Numbered from the stretch's first letter, positions 1 through 16,315 are shown. The stretch: 64,000 bases of DNA from Eulemur rufifrons (GCF_041146395.1 NC_090989.1:238194843-238258842), one strand, 5' to 3'. Notes: a model not told the origin generated them from the letters alone. Translations and numbers: made by a program.

Positions 1-1442
1 TGAACCAGCTCTAGGAAAGTTAATACCTAAAGTTTGCCAACCATGATCAAAAGTCATGCAAAAATATGAGTTAACAGAAAACGCTGATGTTATTTGGAAA
101 CACTTAAATCTATACCAGATTTTCAGATGTATAATGACAGTATTACAATTTGGGAAAAACCAGAGAAAAATGTACACTTTAGGTAAAAAATGAGGCAATA
201 ATTGGAATTTTGCACTTGGTTTCATTGGCTGCCAACAATCTGAATGGTGCACAACGAACTCTATAAAACATGTTGCCAAATCTCTGGTCAGTTGAAACTG
301 CTTCATTTCATTCTTCTCTGGTATAAATGTCTTAATTTTGGCCATGGGATGTTATTTGTCTCATCTGGTTTCTTGGAGACTGAAGGTCTCTTGTTAACTA
401 GATTAATAAATAGAGGAGGCAGCAAAGACACTGGAGGAAACAATCCAGGGACAACACCCACTGAGGTCACCATGGTGGTGATGACTGGTGAATGGAGGCC
501 CCACTAAAGGTTTGAGAATAAGGAATGGGAAACTTTTTAAAGGTAAAACATAACCTGCAGGATGGCTGGGAAGGAAAGACATATGAGGCAGTGGAAGGTG
601 CTTTGGAATCACATGGGACAATGTGGCCTTGGGCAAATTTTACCTATCCTCTGTGCCAGTGTCCTTCTCTTTAAACATGGAATTCTAATGCTAAAGCTTC
701 TCTGCCTATGAACATGCAATTTAACACATCTATCAGTTCTAAGATACTCTCCCTTTCCCCCTATATTTTAACATCTTTAAGATGGGATGTGTTTTATAAT
801 ATTCAATAGTAATCTACAGTAATTGTTTTCTCAACACAATTATTGCCTGTGTGTGTGTAAACATCAAAAATGCTGACATTGAAATTGTAAAGTGGGCTGA
901 GGAGGCTTGGAAGAAAATCACAAGTGTAGGCAATAGTGGAACATTATTTTAACTCTTAGAAACTAAACGGTGGTAGGGTCAGGGTAAGGAGATAAGGAAT
1001 CAGACGTATGTAGCAGTATCTCCAAAGCTGAAGGCAAAGTCAGCTAACTGTATGTAATTGCAAAACAGACTTAAAAACTCAAGGCCAGCGATTTAATTCT
1101 TTTGTGTGTTCCTTTAAAAAATGCTACATCACCAGTGTTGTTGATGTACAGAGAACAGGATTATATTAAGAAACATGAGCAACAACAATTCAGAGTGAGA
1201 AAGTAGTTCAGAAAACTCAGCCTAGGAATGTGCAGTAGTTTTAGGAAACTTTAACTAATCTATTTTACCTATATTTTCCTTTGTATGTGTACAAAAGAGT
1301 GATATATGATTTCAAAAAGTTGTGTAAGACCGAAAGAGCTTTTTGAGTAAGTATAAAGTGTACATTATAAGTAACAAGAAAGCATGGTGTATATGTTTAA
1401 TTAGAAATACTTTTCGCTTTCTTATTCCTAAAATATTCCTGT
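1..1442. other. Single-copy stretch, no gene seen
   Basis: I see no recognisable gene or repeat family here. Short open frames have no family resemblance and no splice context that would support an exon. Confidence 0.5.
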
Positions 1443-1759
<317 letters not shown>

Positions 1760-2183
1760 TAATGTCTAGTTGTTTTAGAATCAACAAATTGCAGTATATC
1801 AGTACAAATATACCTGTGAAAGCAAAAGCTTGTTAATGCTGCCTAACCCTAAATGGTTGTGTTAGTGGACACTTGTACAATGACTTTCTTGGTTCTGTAA
1901 CCAAAAATGACTGAAAAATACACTTGTGGGACCTGTTTATAATCAGAAGAGCTTTGTTTCTTCTTCATAGGGTTAATGCAAGAATTATAAACAATTTATA
2001 AAAGACCCTAGTCTAGTTTCTGGCACACAATATATTTTCAATAAATACTAGTCATTATTATTAATAATAAAGTGTACGTATTATAATATATACATGCCAG
2101 CAAGACAAATCAACTTGGGGTAAACAAACCAATTACACACTAGTATGAATCAAATTTAATTGTGCAATGGGAAAGAGACTTGC

Positions 2184-3125
<942 letters not shown>

Positions 3126-3774
3126 TTTTGATTCAATTTATTGTCATGTTTATTCATTTGTTGAGTGCCTGCTACCCACAGGCTGCATCGTTGGGTCTGT
3201 GAGGGATAGCAAAATGCCTACATGTGGTTAAATCTTATGTGCTTTTATCTTATCCCAATTCAGCTAAGGCCTGGGAAATGGGAGAGAGCGTGAGAGAACA
3301 ATTTAAACAGAGCAGCTAGTTCTGTCTACCTTCCTACCCATAAGCACGGGTCCAGAGTGAGTGTGAGAAGGGAGTTGTGAATATTTCTTTCCCTCAGTAG
3401 TCTCAGTCTTCAAGTGTTTTTCATGACACGACCATCTCACCTCATGTGGATGATCACTGTCTTTAAAGATATGTGTTTTTCATGCACCATGGCCCTTAAA
3501 CACAGGCCAAATACTCCAGTGAGTGTTTAGCATGAAGATAACAATGTGTCCTATTGCAAGAAGAACAACCTGCTATGTTGGACTTACCAAGACATATAAA
3601 TTAAATGCACTTATGTTTGCTTGTTGGTATGTCTGCATAAATACTTCATACAGTGCTTCATAGGTCCAAGATATGTAAGATTTCTTCAAGGGTAACTTTG
3701 ACTATATCATTAAGATCTCAGAGCCTGTGGTGAATGAAGAAGAATATAATAAGGGGTTTGTGGCTAGGAAATTG
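3126..3774. other. No feature recognised
   Basis: No gene, RNA or repeat family is recognised in this stretch. Confidence 0.4.
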
Positions 3775-4205
3775 TCAAAATGGACCAGAGAGGAAAAATA
3801 CAGAAGCAGTGGAACCATTTAGGAGAGTATCACAATACTTCATGTAAATGATAGTAGGAGCTTCAACTAGAACAGTGGCAAAGGGACCAATGGAGAAGAG
3901 GTGGAGGAGGTAGAGACAACCTGTAGGGAATGACTAGCCATCCATGGAATAATCTAGAGAAGGAGGAGTTAAAGCTTGCTTTGAGTTTTCTAGTCTGACA
4001 GATTAGGACAATGATTAGGCTAAAAATGACTACTGAAACAGGGAACATACTACATGAATCATTATATCAGTTTGAGGGAAGTTTGGACGGCCCAATTATG
4101 GGGTCAGATTTAGATATATTGAGTTGGAAGTACTTGAGAGACAGCCGAGTGGAGATGTCAGTAGACAGAAAATGAGACTTGTATTTGGGAGGAGTCAGGG
4201 CTCCA
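3775..4205 (-). mobile_element. L2 LINE fragment
   Basis: Reads like the antisense of an old L2: 'GAACAGTGGCAAAGG', 'ATATTGAGTTGGAAGTACTT', 'GTGGAGATGTCAGTAGACAG'. It is strongly diverged, as expected of a pre-eutherian repeat. Boundaries are approximate. Confidence 0.55.
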
Positions 4206-6494
4206 TATTTTAATGTAGTGAAGATACAACCTGCCTTAACTAAACTGAGAAATACAAAATGAGATATTAATAGTATAGCATTTTAATGTCCCAAATTGCA
4301 CTGGCTGCAGCCCTACTGACTCATTGCCCAACTGCAGCTCCACTCTATCTTATTCTTTGTTCCCCAGAAAGGAAAGCTGAGGCAGGAGCTTGTGAGTGAC
4401 CTCTTTGTCAGGGACTACAACCCCAGGTAACAGAAGTCAGGGAAGAGGGAGTGAGAAGCCGGCGTGAGAGTGTGCTAATGAGATCGCCACCCCTTGGTAT
4501 CAATGGAGATTACTCAGTCTTCTAAGAATCCATATAAAAAACTAGTTCTCAGGAGAACCCAGTGGGAGGAAGTGGGTGGAATTTATTTTCTGGCTCCATT
4601 TCACATAGGTCAAAGCTTTGCCCCATGGAATGAATATCTCCCTTCTACTTCCATGTGGCATGTGCATAGGCACAGTGGGGGACCCCACAGCTTCCCAAGC
4701 CACAGTGTCAATAAGGAAGCCCTGGGGCAAGGGGCAACATGTGGCAGGAGTGGCATGGGATGAGGGATTCTTTCACCCATGGACTCATGGCTGGGCACTA
4801 CAGCAGTGTCTGGGTAGGAAGGAATTAAGGCTATGACGATAGAGAAGGGCAAGAGTACCTGAGGGGTAAATCTCCAACCTCAGTGTGCTCCCAGAAAATT
4901 CTGAAAGTCTCCAGAAGGATGCCTGCTATGGGCCCACGAACCAGTCTGCCCACTTCATCTGCCATGCTCTCTCTAGCTCAGCCTCCCCAGCTGCTGCTGC
5001 TGCCCTGAGTTGCCCAAGAAAACGGTACTGCCTCTGTTGGCAGCGATCTTCAGGAAACAGTGATGTCTGAGCCAGGCCTGTGGTTCTCTGATGCTGCCAA
5101 AGTCTCCACGTCTGGGGTGCCAGAATTGTTCCAGGTAAGCGTGGAGGTTGGGAATGGGCGAGAGGGGAGGAACCCAACCTCCAACCTCTTGCCACAATTT
5201 GTCACCAGCTCCTGAAAAACTTTACTCTAAATGATTCTATGAACTCCCATAGGAAACCTTCTTCTTCAACTTCTCTCCTTCATTTCTCATTTTTTTCAAA
5301 CCGTCCCTCTCACCTTGCTGCACACCAAAACCCCAGGTGTCTCTACAGGAGCAATGACAGTTCAGGTACACTGTGATCTCAAAACACAAACTAGCAAGAA
5401 AGCATTCCTCTCCTCAACTCCTCATCTCCACCAAAAGCAAGCAAACAAAAACCACCTCCCCAAAAATAAACCTATCACCCCAAAACAAAACAAAGATAAG
5501 AAGCAGTTCAGAGAAACTATCTTAGGCAAACACATGGATTTATATGGGAAATAGCACACTGAATACCTATGCTCAGATAAGGACACTTTTCAGTTTTTCC
5601 CAGGACTATGAGTGGCTACTTAATTTACATTTATGTAACCAAAGGGTCCTATTTAAGTGACCCCCTTGGCCACAAAGAACACTCTTATACCAAAAAATTA
5701 ATTGAAGTCTCTACTTTAGAGAGAAAAATGCACAGAGAGATAATACTTAAGTATTATTTGCCTTAATAGCTGAACATCTTAGCCTCATTCCCTCCCAAAA
5801 CAACCTGAGGCAAAGGATTGCAGCAGGAAATTTATCTGGAAATGTGATCTCAGGGAGAAGGAATTACAAAGGAATTAAAATAGGAAAGGAGGGAAAGCCA
5901 ACAAAAGGACCCAATATCAAACCGTTTACTAGTAAGGGCAACTGGTGTTTTTGTCCTGGAACCTTGTGAAAAGCTGCATAAAATGAGGTTCAGAACAATT
6001 CACCTAAAGGTTGAAAGGGAGAAGGAAATGATCCATAGCTTCTTGTCTCCCATTGCTCAAGGATGGCCTCAGGAGCCTGGATTTAACTGCGTGTTTATGG
6101 TGCAGGATGCCTGCAGGTGATCCAGCAGAGAAGCCTGCAATGGGAAGCGAGAGGTACCCATTAGGGACCCACAATGAGGTGCCGTTGGCTGCACCAGCAT
6201 GAAACTGGTCAAAGACCACGAAGACATGGTCATCACAGCATGGGCTGGAGGAGAAAGTGGAGTTGAGAGGATCTGAGTGGTACACAGGAGGTATCTGACC
6301 CAGTGAGATTTCCCCCATGGGGCAGGGAAAAGCGATGAGGCCCAAGAACATGCATACCTCCGGAGGCTGGAGGAAAGAAAGAAGGGGTTGAAAAGGGACC
6401 AATGAAGAGGCATCAAAGAGGTAGGAAGAAAATAATATGTTAGTAATAATAATAGCTACAGCCATGACAACGACAGCAGTAGTAGTGATGGTAA
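4206..6494. other. Mostly unassigned sequence
   Basis: No gene can be supported. A minus-strand open frame of 167 codons (6004-6507) starts inside a MIR and has no recognisable domain. A consensus-like splice donor (CAGGTAAGC, about 5131) follows a GC-richer 260-bp block with short open frames, but no matching acceptor or protein family is visible. Part of 5760-6430 may be an old LTR-like repeat that I cannot name. Confidence 0.35.
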
Positions 6495-6722
6495 TAGCAG
6501 TAAGCACTGTATAAACGTGTGCTATGAGGTAGGCACTTCGAAGCTCTTTGCATACATTATCTCATTTAATACTCACAACCATATGAGATGGGCATAGTTA
6601 TTCTCCCCATTTTGCACATGGTCACCATGTTGCTGGCAGGTTAAGGTCTACAACTCTTAATTGGTGGAGACAGAATGTGGCTCCAAATGCTGCACTCTTA
6701 ACCACTTCACCCTGCTGCCCCA
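6495..6722 (-). repeat. MIR SINE
   Basis: Antisense MIR with the core intact: 'CATTATCTCATTTAATACTC', 'ATTCTCCCCATTTTGCACAT' and 'CACTCTTAACCACTTCACCC' in the expected order. The last is the reversed tRNA-like A-box region. Confidence 0.8.
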
Positions 6723-7899
6723 AAGCATATAAAGTGTCCATTAGGCAAGGGAAGTGGGAATTCACAAGAAGGAAACAGGAAAAGGTGAGTTTTCCTTACT
6801 AGGGAGAAGAGAATGAAGACTAAGGAAGGCCATCGGATTTGTGGACAAGAGGCAATTGGTCACTTTTGCAAATGTAGTTGGAGCTGAGTGGTAAGAACTC
6901 AGATTGCAAAAGGATGAGGGTGGAGTGGAGCCCGGGCCAGTTTTTGGAGTCATTTGCTAGTGAAGGGGAGTCGGTGTCTCACGTTAGAGTAATACCCACA
7001 TGCTCTAATTTCCTAATAGAAGAAGGGGATCCAGTATGGAGGGAAGGAGAGTGGGATCAGCAGGACCCTAAATATTACCAAGCTTCAGTTGGCACAGTGC
7101 TCTCAGGTACAGCAAGTGCCCTCAGGTGGTGTTTCTCAGGCTAAATGCCTTCAAAGAAAGGTTAAGAAGCAGCACAGGACCCATTAGGGACTGAGGAAGC
7201 CTTTGGAGACAAGAATAATGAGCAGACTTTCATCCTCATTCTTTGCCATTTCTGATTTCCCACAAAATGGCAGAAAGGGACACACTCTCTTGCCAACCTT
7301 CTACTTTTCCTCCTCCGGCCTCATTATTTGAGCTCAGTCATTCTGCTACATTTTCTGTGTCTTTGGATAGAAAAGCCAGCTCTTCAAACCATAACATTGG
7401 CAGCAGTTTTCTTCCTCCAGTTTGTAAAAAATTAAATCACAAATCAAAAGAATATGAGCCAAACATGCCACAGCCATTTGGATTTACATAAAAGGGAAGC
7501 CATCAACACCTCCCTATCTTGGCTGATGAATGGATCTGATACTTTAGACTTATTTCTTGGTTCTTTCATGACCACAAGACCAAAACTAATCAGTCCAATT
7601 AGACAAAACTTCCAGATTATAGCTCTGAAGTCAACTCAACAAGTAACATATCCAACAATATAATTTGCCAAGTATAATTTGGAGGATGGGGGTGGGGAGG
7701 AGGTTCCTGATTTATCACAGCAGCTAAAGCCATATTCTAGTTTGAATACAAAATAGACAAAGAATGAGAAATAAAGTTACATTGGGGGCACTGTAACTAC
7801 TGGTCATTATGTTTTCCCAATATTTAAAAAAAAGAAATGAAAAAGAAAAATCGAGGTTAAAAACACCATCCAGTAAAAGCCCTCAAAATAATGATAAAG
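6723..7899. other. No feature recognised
   Basis: No gene or known repeat is recognised. Short open frames at 6878-7144 and 7243-7663 show no family resemblance. Confidence 0.4.
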
Positions 7900-8175
7900 C
7901 ATGTAAAACACATTCAAAAGGAATTAGTTAAATGTTTAAAAAAATCAAACCCCAAGAGAACTAGAAGAATATATAGATTAATATTTTTCTGATTATAATG
8001 GTAGGATGGTCTTTCTTAGCATGGAAAAGAAAAACAACCATAAATATTAAGAGATTTTGCCACATGAATATTTAATTTTTCTATACTCCACAAAAACCAT
8101 CACAAACAAAATCAGGCCTAAGACAAATGGAAAAATATATTTGCAACACAGATGATAGTCAAATGGTTTACATCC
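7900..8175 (+). mobile_element. L1 fragment, left part of a split copy
   Basis: Sense-strand remnant of the L1 ORF2 C-terminal coding area, for example 'GCATGGAAAAGAAAAACAAC' and 'TGGAAAAATATATTTGCAAC'. It is interrupted by an antisense L1 piece at 8176-8500 and appears to resume after it, so this is probably one nested unit. Confidence 0.55.
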
Positions 8176-8500
8176 TTAGCTTTATTTTTAACTGGTTTTA
8201 TTGGGATATAATTTACATACTACAACATTCACCCACTTAAAGTATATAATTAATGGTTTTTAGATATTCACAGAATTGTGCAACCATCACCACAATTAAT
8301 TTTATAATATTTTTATCACCTCAAAAAGAAACTTTTGTACCCATAAAAGTCACTCCCCATTTCCTCCCAACCCTAAAGCCCTAGGGGGTCTCCACATTCT
8401 GTCTCTTTTTATTGAGGATAGTTCATATAAATGGAATCATATAAAAAGTACTTTTTGTGACGGGCTTCTTTCACACTGGGGGGTATGTACCATTCTCCTG
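8176..8500 (-). mobile_element. L1 3' UTR fragment inserted in opposite orientation
   Basis: Antisense L1 3'-UTR motifs: 'GTTTTATTGGGATATAATTT', 'TGTGCAACCATCACCACAAT', 'CACTCCCCATTTCCTCCCAA', 'ATAAATGGAATCATATAAAA'. Sense-orientation L1 lies on both sides. I could not identify a target duplication. Confidence 0.75.
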
Positions 8501-8539
8501 TAGGGTAATTTGGGCATATTAATAGTTTTAAAGTTGTTT

Positions 8540-8975
8540 ACAGTGTTTATCCAACAATTCTTAGCTCAGGAATTTATCCTAAGGAAATAGAGATGCGCAC
8601 AATGATTTATATACAAAGAGGTTCATAAAGCATTATTCGTAATAGAGAAAAATGGAAAGAACTAAAATGCTTGACACTAACAGATAAATCCATATCCATA
8701 CAATGGAATGCGACACCACCAACGGGAATTAATTGCTAGAGATATACAAGGTCATAGGAACATGCTCATGATATATTATTAGGTGAAATAGCACATATAA
8801 TAAGATTCCAATATTGTTCAAAAGTTATCTATCTCTATCCATCTATGTATGTATCCATTCATCTATCCTTAGTGGTTTATTGCTGGATGAGGAAATATAA
8901 ATTCAGATGATTTGTTTTCTTCTTTATACCATTTCATATTCTCTAATTTTAAAAATCAATAAAAATTTATTACTT
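8540..8975 (+). mobile_element. L1 3' end, right part of a split copy
   Basis: Sense old-L1 3' end: 'CAGATAAATCCATATCCATA' then 'CAATGGAATGCGACACC', followed by an AT-rich tail. An (ATCT/ATCC)n stretch sits near its end at 8826-8870. Confidence 0.65.
8826..8870. repeat. Degenerate ATCT/ATCC tetranucleotide repeat
   Basis: Imperfect four-base units ATCT, ATCC and ATGT in series, at the 3' end of the old L1. Confidence 0.7.
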
Positions 8976-9229
8976 TTATGATAACAAAAAGCCATACAAT
9001 CATTAAAAGAATAAATCTGATGTTCTATTCCATAGAGCCTCTGGAGCTAGAACGACTGAAGTGGTGTCAGAAACCAGATTCGTGCAAGTGTGAGGAAGGT
9101 TGTGTTGTGCAGGTGTTAGTAGCTGGGGGTGAGTGTTCACACAACCTGCAAGAGAAAGAGGTAAGTGAAACTGAAGGTATTTTGTGCTCTGTTGCCAGCC
9201 TACCAGCCTAGTGCATGTACTGGAACTTT

Positions 9230-9230
<1 letters not shown>

Positions 9231-9265
<35 letters not shown>
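9231..9265. repeat. (CA)n dinucleotide microsatellite
   Basis: Uninterrupted alternating AC over about 35 bp, long enough to be length-polymorphic. The sequences on both sides are single-copy by eye. Confidence 0.97.
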
Positions 9266-9269
<4 letters not shown>

Positions 9270-9709
9270 CCACTGAGAGAATGATGCAGTTAGTATTGAG
9301 AGCTGCAGCTGAGAGTCATACTGAAGAGAAATGCTGGAAGGACAATGATTTGTGCCACCAAGGAGCTTAACGATAAGTACTTCATATGAGTACAGTGCAA
9401 GGAGGCCTATTGTTAGTGTGTGGGGTCGGGGTGGGACACAGAGGAGAGCTGTCCAATAGTGGAGCACTTCAGTCAAATTTCATACGTTGCTGTCAGTTAA
9501 GCATATGCTACCCTGATGCAAAACCTCCCTCCGGTTCCAGTTTTTTTCCAGGATTTCTATGGACTTGTTTATGAACACTAATGTGCTCATTTCTGGAGGT
9601 GACATCTGTGAACTTCTGTTCCCTGCAAGCAAGAGCCTTTCTAAAAGTTGCACTGGGTGATGCAGAGGAGGATAAAATCAATTCCACTTGCATAGTTCCC
9701 TAAGCTCTG

Positions 9710-9844
9710 TGGCTAGAGCACTGAACAGGGCAGGAGAGCAATGGAAGATGAAGTTGGTGAGGTGGGTGGGGCCAGGCCTTGGAGGGCCTTGAATGCCAAG
9801 GACTTAGATCTAGCCTGTGGTTTGATCAGCTTTGTGCTGTAGTC
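9710..9844 (-). mobile_element. L2 LINE fragment
   Basis: Resembles antisense L2: 'GGCCTTGGAGGGCCTTGAAT' followed by 'GATCAGCTTTGTGCTGTAGT'. It runs directly into a MIR. Confidence 0.5.
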
Positions 9845-9990
9845 TGGAATCTGTCACCAACTCATTGTATGGCCTATTTACTTTCTTTGACCTTTAGTTT
9901 CCTCATTTGTAAAATTAGAATATTAGGTTAGGTAACTGTTAAAATTATCCCCAGCTCTGAAAATATTAATCTACTATCTACCTTGTACCA
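9845..9990 (+). repeat. MIR SINE, core and 3' part
   Basis: Contains the MIR signature 'TAGTTTCCTCATTTGTAAAA' followed by an AT-rich continuation and 'ATTATCCCCAGCTC'. The tRNA-like head is missing or too diverged to see. Confidence 0.65.
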
Positions 9991-10219
9991 AGAAGTTGGC
10001 CACTTACCTTGCCACAACATGCAGAGATTGCTAGTCTCAGGAGCATGAGTTACTATTGAGTGATACTAGGACAGTCCCAGAGCATAGCTACCTGCCCCAG
10101 GTGATCTTTTCCCAAACTTGCCCAGGCCCCTGGAGAACATGATCTCAGTTTTAGATTGTGAAGACCAGAGGAGCCTTGAGATTCTGGCTTATTTCATCTT
10201 GAATGAGGTTTCCAAATAA

Positions 10220-10350
10220 GACTTCCTACTCGGATTGTACATTTCATGAGGGCAGGGGCCCTATCTCCTTATGTATCACTCTATCCCTAAAACTTGTCCA
10301 TTGTGCCATTGTGTGGGACCCACTAAATATTTGTTAAGTAACTGATGAAC
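10220..10350 (+). mobile_element. L2 LINE 3' end
   Basis: Matches the L2 3' end: 'CATTTCATGAGGGCAGGGGC', then 'TATGTATCACTCTATCCC' and 'CTAAATATTTGTTAAGTAAC'. Confidence 0.7.
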
Positions 10351-10965
10351 AGAAGTATAAATACCATAGTATTAATAAATGTGAAAACAATGTGAGAATT
10401 GTAAAACTCAGCACAAATTATAGCTATTTACTCCAATAGGGAGGGTCATTTGCAAATTGGTTTTTTAAAGTCTTTTTGCAGATTTAGGCAAAATAATAGT
10501 TTATCCAGACGAGAGACTGATGGCTGTAAAACAGTTATGAGTTAGAATTTCAGGATGGTTTCGGGAAACCCAAACATTAATCTTCCTCCCTCCCAAATCT
10601 TACTGAGATGACTAAAGAAAGAGAAAGAAGTTTGGGATTTACTTGAAAGGCTCACATGCTACATATTACTATGCCTAAACTAGGTTCATCTGAGAGTTCT
10701 GAAGGAGGTAGAAACAATGTTCCAGGAAAAGAGGAGCCACAGGAGACTCAAGGAAGCCCGAATTGTGAGACTTTACTGCAGACTTCAGAGTCAGGAGAGA
10801 CTCTCAACATTCTAAATTTCTCACTGAATCTTAGAATCCCCTCATCCAGCCCATTGTCTAACACTTTAACATCCCTGTATCAGTTAGACTCTCTGATGGA
10901 AAACAGCTGCATTATGGAAAGTCATCCAACTCAAACCGGTTTCAGCAAATAAAGGGAATTGACTG

Positions 10966-12846
<1,881 letters not shown>

Positions 12847-12879
12847 CTCATGAGGTGGCTGCATCGTGCACCTCATGAG
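12847..12879. repeat. Perfect 11-bp inverted repeat (stem-loop)
   Basis: CTCATGAGGTG at 12847-12857 is followed by an 11-base spacer and its exact reverse complement CACCTCATGAG at 12869-12879. It lies in a GC-richer, apparently single-copy patch (about 12770-13000). No function can be assigned. Confidence 0.8.
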
Positions 12880-14019
12880 GCCAAGCAACAGGTTTGGCTG
12901 CCGGAGGCTGCATGAGATGTGGGGGTCTATGTTAGGCCTGAAGGATTGGAGACACCTGCTTGTTCAAAATGGACTAAGCTGTCATAGATACCGTACATCT
13001 TGGCAGCGATGATGGTGGACCAAAGACCATCTGCATAAGTTCAGAGATTCTCATTAGACCCTAACACTGGAGTGAGCTCCCTGCTCCTATAATGATGTTG
13101 GGCATCTCATCAACCTGGTAAGTAGGGACTCACAGCTAGAAGTTAAAAATTATATAACTTTTCTTGCATCTAAGTGTCGTGGATCGGATTCATAACTTCA
13201 TATTAGGCCATCATAAATCAAAATTATTAGTGTTTGCTGAAGATTAGTTTAGCATTTTACTAATAAGTCTGGTGGACATACAATAATACTGCTTCTACTC
13301 TATCAGATATTAGGTATTCCTACCAGTTTTAGGAAGGATGAATAGTTATCCATGTATTATCAGTGTTGACTGGAGTTTTCCATGGTTTTCAACTGCCAAT
13401 AATCTAGCTTTTTAGTTACAAATTACTGTTAGTTTTGCTTCATCCTTATCAATATAGTTTGTTATGGTTGGTTCAGTTAATCCTATGGTGTGTGATAATG
13501 TATGTTTTCATCAGTAGAGTTTTGCTTATAATCTCTTGATATATAAATAGATTTTTAGACGTATGTAGGTAGTTTGAATATCAAACATCCATTCCCTATT
13601 GCTTACATAATGATCTGCCCGGCCATAAGCTTCTAAAGTGGTATTTTATTATGATCAATTATTTTTTCTGTAGAAATTTGGAACGGCTGGGGAAGTGGAC
13701 TAAGGGGTCCTCTGCTTAGCTAAGTGGGCCTCAACTGTAAGTTTGGGAATTGCTACCCAGAGATCATACCCTCTTTGTAGTCTATGAGGCCCATGTCTTC
13801 CTCCTGCGTATGCTTTTCCTTGCCTTTTATCCTCAGAAGTTCAGGAACAAGAGATGAAATTTTAATTTATTAATTTCTGTGTTGGAACCACATATTTTCA
13901 GTTGTCACATAAAGATACGAAGTAGTACTATTTAGATAAACAAAAAAAAAGGCTTGATAAGTCAGCAGCAAAAATACTATAAATTACTTTTGATGATAAT
14001 TTATGTGAAATTTCATCTC
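12880..14019. other. No feature recognised
   Basis: No gene or identifiable repeat. The sequence becomes AT-rich after about 13130. Confidence 0.4.
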
Positions 14020-14600
14020 TCCTTTGCAAGTAACCTGTTTCCTAGCATTCATATTAAATTTGATTTTAGGGTAATGTTTTAAAATTAGGAAAAATTACAT
14101 TTGATACTTAAAAATTCAGAAAATAATGTAATAAATGTCATTGTACTCACCACCCGCAATGTATAATGTTAACATTTTATAATATTTCCTTCATTTATAT
14201 GTTTTAAAACTAAAATATTACTGATCCAGCTGGAGCCTCTTTGTAGCTGGTGCTACTTTCACAAGCATTCTCATGATTTTGGTGTGTATCTAACTTCTAC
14301 TATATGTTTCTGTACTTCTGCTACATAAATATGTAACCCTAAGCAAGTACTGCTATTGTACATTTTTAAACTTACTTAAATGGCACCCTAATGTGCACAT
14401 CAGTCTGTAACTTGGTTTTTTCATTTGGTATTATGTTTTTGAGATTTATCTTTACATACAGATCTAGTTTATTCATTTCATCTAGTTCATTCATTATATA
14501 AGAAAGTTTATCTAAGAGTATTTCCTTTTATAAACATATACATTTTATTCATCCATTCCCCTGTTGATGGACCAATTCAAATATACAGCATTCTGTAAGC
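14020..14600 (-). mobile_element. Old L1 3' end fragment
   Basis: Antisense order of old L1 3'-terminal blocks: 'TGTATAATGTTAACATTTTA', 'CACATCAGTCTGTAACTTGG', 'TATTCATCCATTCCCCTGTT', 'GATGGACCAATTCAAATATA'. Strongly diverged. Confidence 0.6.
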
Positions 14601-14619
14601 TATCACTTTAGCTATCATC

Positions 14620-14885
14620 TCCTGCTGGAAGGTTTTTCTACCCCTCCCTTCTTCCCACCATTAGACTGTATTAGATGCCCTTCCTCTTCCTGGCCCCTGT
14701 GCTCACCCATATCATAGACTCCATCACCTACTGTTGAAAAATGTCCCGCTTTGCCTGTAGACTCCGCATTATCAGGGACATGTAATATGTTCATAGAGTG
14801 TATGGTATAGTCCCCAGGCCAGCACTCTGCATGGTACATGGTTGGCACTGTTTGATAAACGGATGAATGGATGATTCTATGCCAT
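14620..14885 (+). mobile_element. L2 LINE 3' end
   Basis: L2-like 3' terminus: 'TAGACTGTATTAGATGCCCT' early, then 'CATGGTTGGCACTGTTTGAT', ending in TGAATGGATGA, which resembles the L2 terminal TGAATGAA repeat. Confidence 0.6.
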
Positions 14886-15939
14886 GGAGTAACTTGTGCC
14901 AACGATTTACTGATGTAGCTTAAAATCAAAGTCCCAAACTAAGCACTCCCTGAGCCACTCTGTCCTACTTGCTGAACCTAGTTGTCTCCTCCAGTTGAAT
15001 AAGGGCAATCTTTTACCATTTGACGTTACAACAAATTAAGGTAATGGATATAATCTCAATTTTAAGTTTGTTAAACCTTTGTCACATGGTACCACTTGCT
15101 TATATTAAAATCTAATACTAAATGGTACCTGCTTTAGTTCTAAATCATATATTTATTTCAAATTAAGTAAGTCACAATTTTCTGGTGTTTCATAATAAGC
15201 ACCTCTACTTCCAGGTGCTGTGCCACTTGAATAAGTATGAGAATCACTGTGTCAACTGCATAAAAAAAAGTAGACACTCAAGCCACCCACCACTTTCATA
15301 AATAATACTTTTTGAAAACGTGTTTCAAAATAGTAAATGTCCAAAGGCTTAAAACTAGTTTTACATGTTGTAAATGGGCGCTCCCTTTCTAGAGAGCAAA
15401 ATCTTATAAAACTGGAAAAAATTATTATTGCACATTCCAACTCCTTTAGCCCTGACAACCTGGTTGTCGCAAGAGTTCCTTCAGAGGCTTACTGGGAAGA
15501 AGGCAGCTATGGGCATAGCCCACAGTCATCCCCCTGTTGCCATGGAGACTGGCCAAGTCAAGACTTTCTTACAGGCTTCATCCTGTCCTTCACTCCTCCC
15601 CCAAGAGCTCAGAAGGCCCAAACTTTAAAACTTCCTGTGCGAACAGGGAGAGGAGAAAGGAGTGATTCTGACCCACAACTGTACATGTGACTTCCTTGCT
15701 AAGGGTTCTGCCTTCTAGCTGCTGCCTACCTACTTCCCAATCATCTATCACTCTGTCTCTCATCTCTTCACCCACAGAAGGAGAGGAAAGATGGGGGCAG
15801 GAACGGGGAATGTAAACTCCATGGGATTATACAGAACTCTCAGAGGGCATTGGACTTTCCAAAGTAGTTGAAAAGAGCTTCAAGCCAATCTTCTTTCATC
15901 TTGTGGGCAGGGTGACCCCAGCTGGCATGTGAGTTGCAC
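14886..15939. other. No feature recognised
   Basis: No gene supported. A plus-strand open frame at 15337-15690 (117 codons) has no recognisable domain and overlaps others in different frames. Confidence 0.4.
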
Positions 15940-16140
15940 ATACATTAGCTTCTTTATTCCTTACAATAACCCTAAAATACAAGAATTATCATTATCCCTA
16001 CTTGATAGATAGGGAAACTGAAGTCTGGACAATAAAGTAATTTCCCAAAATTGCAAAGCTAATTGGGGTGGAGTTGGGATTCAAATTAGGGTTGATTTGA
16101 GAGTGCAAATGTTTACCCATGACAAAATACAGCCTCTCTA
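15940..16140 (-). repeat. MIR SINE
   Basis: Antisense MIR: 'ATTATCATTATCCCTACTTG', 'AGGGAAACTGAAG' and 'GGAGTTGGGATTCAAATTAG' (the reversed B-box region) in the right order and spacing. Confidence 0.75.
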
Positions 16141-16315
16141 TCGGCACATATTTTAATTTATAAGCAAGATCTCATTTGCATAGCAAGTATTCCTATAGAA
16201 GCTTGAAGTGAATTGATCAGAGGGTATCAACCCATGTGAAAGGGTTGCATAAAAGGTCGTCATTTTTCTTTCTATGGTTCATCTATTAATTCATTTTTCA
16301 AAATTACTGAACATT

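Noticed and set aside
4860..5150. Possible exon ending at a CAGGTAAGC donor
   Set aside because: A single donor-like word with no acceptor, no coding family and competing frames on both strands is not enough to call an exon.
6004..6507. 167-codon minus-strand open frame with a hydrophobic N-terminus resembling a signal anchor
   Set aside because: It starts inside a MIR, where the ATT/ACT-rich trinucleotide tract produces the hydrophobic residues. Other open frames overlap it and no family is recognised.
9231..9476. Minus-strand frame ending in a run of Val-Cys
   Set aside because: The Val-Cys run is the (CA)n microsatellite read as protein.
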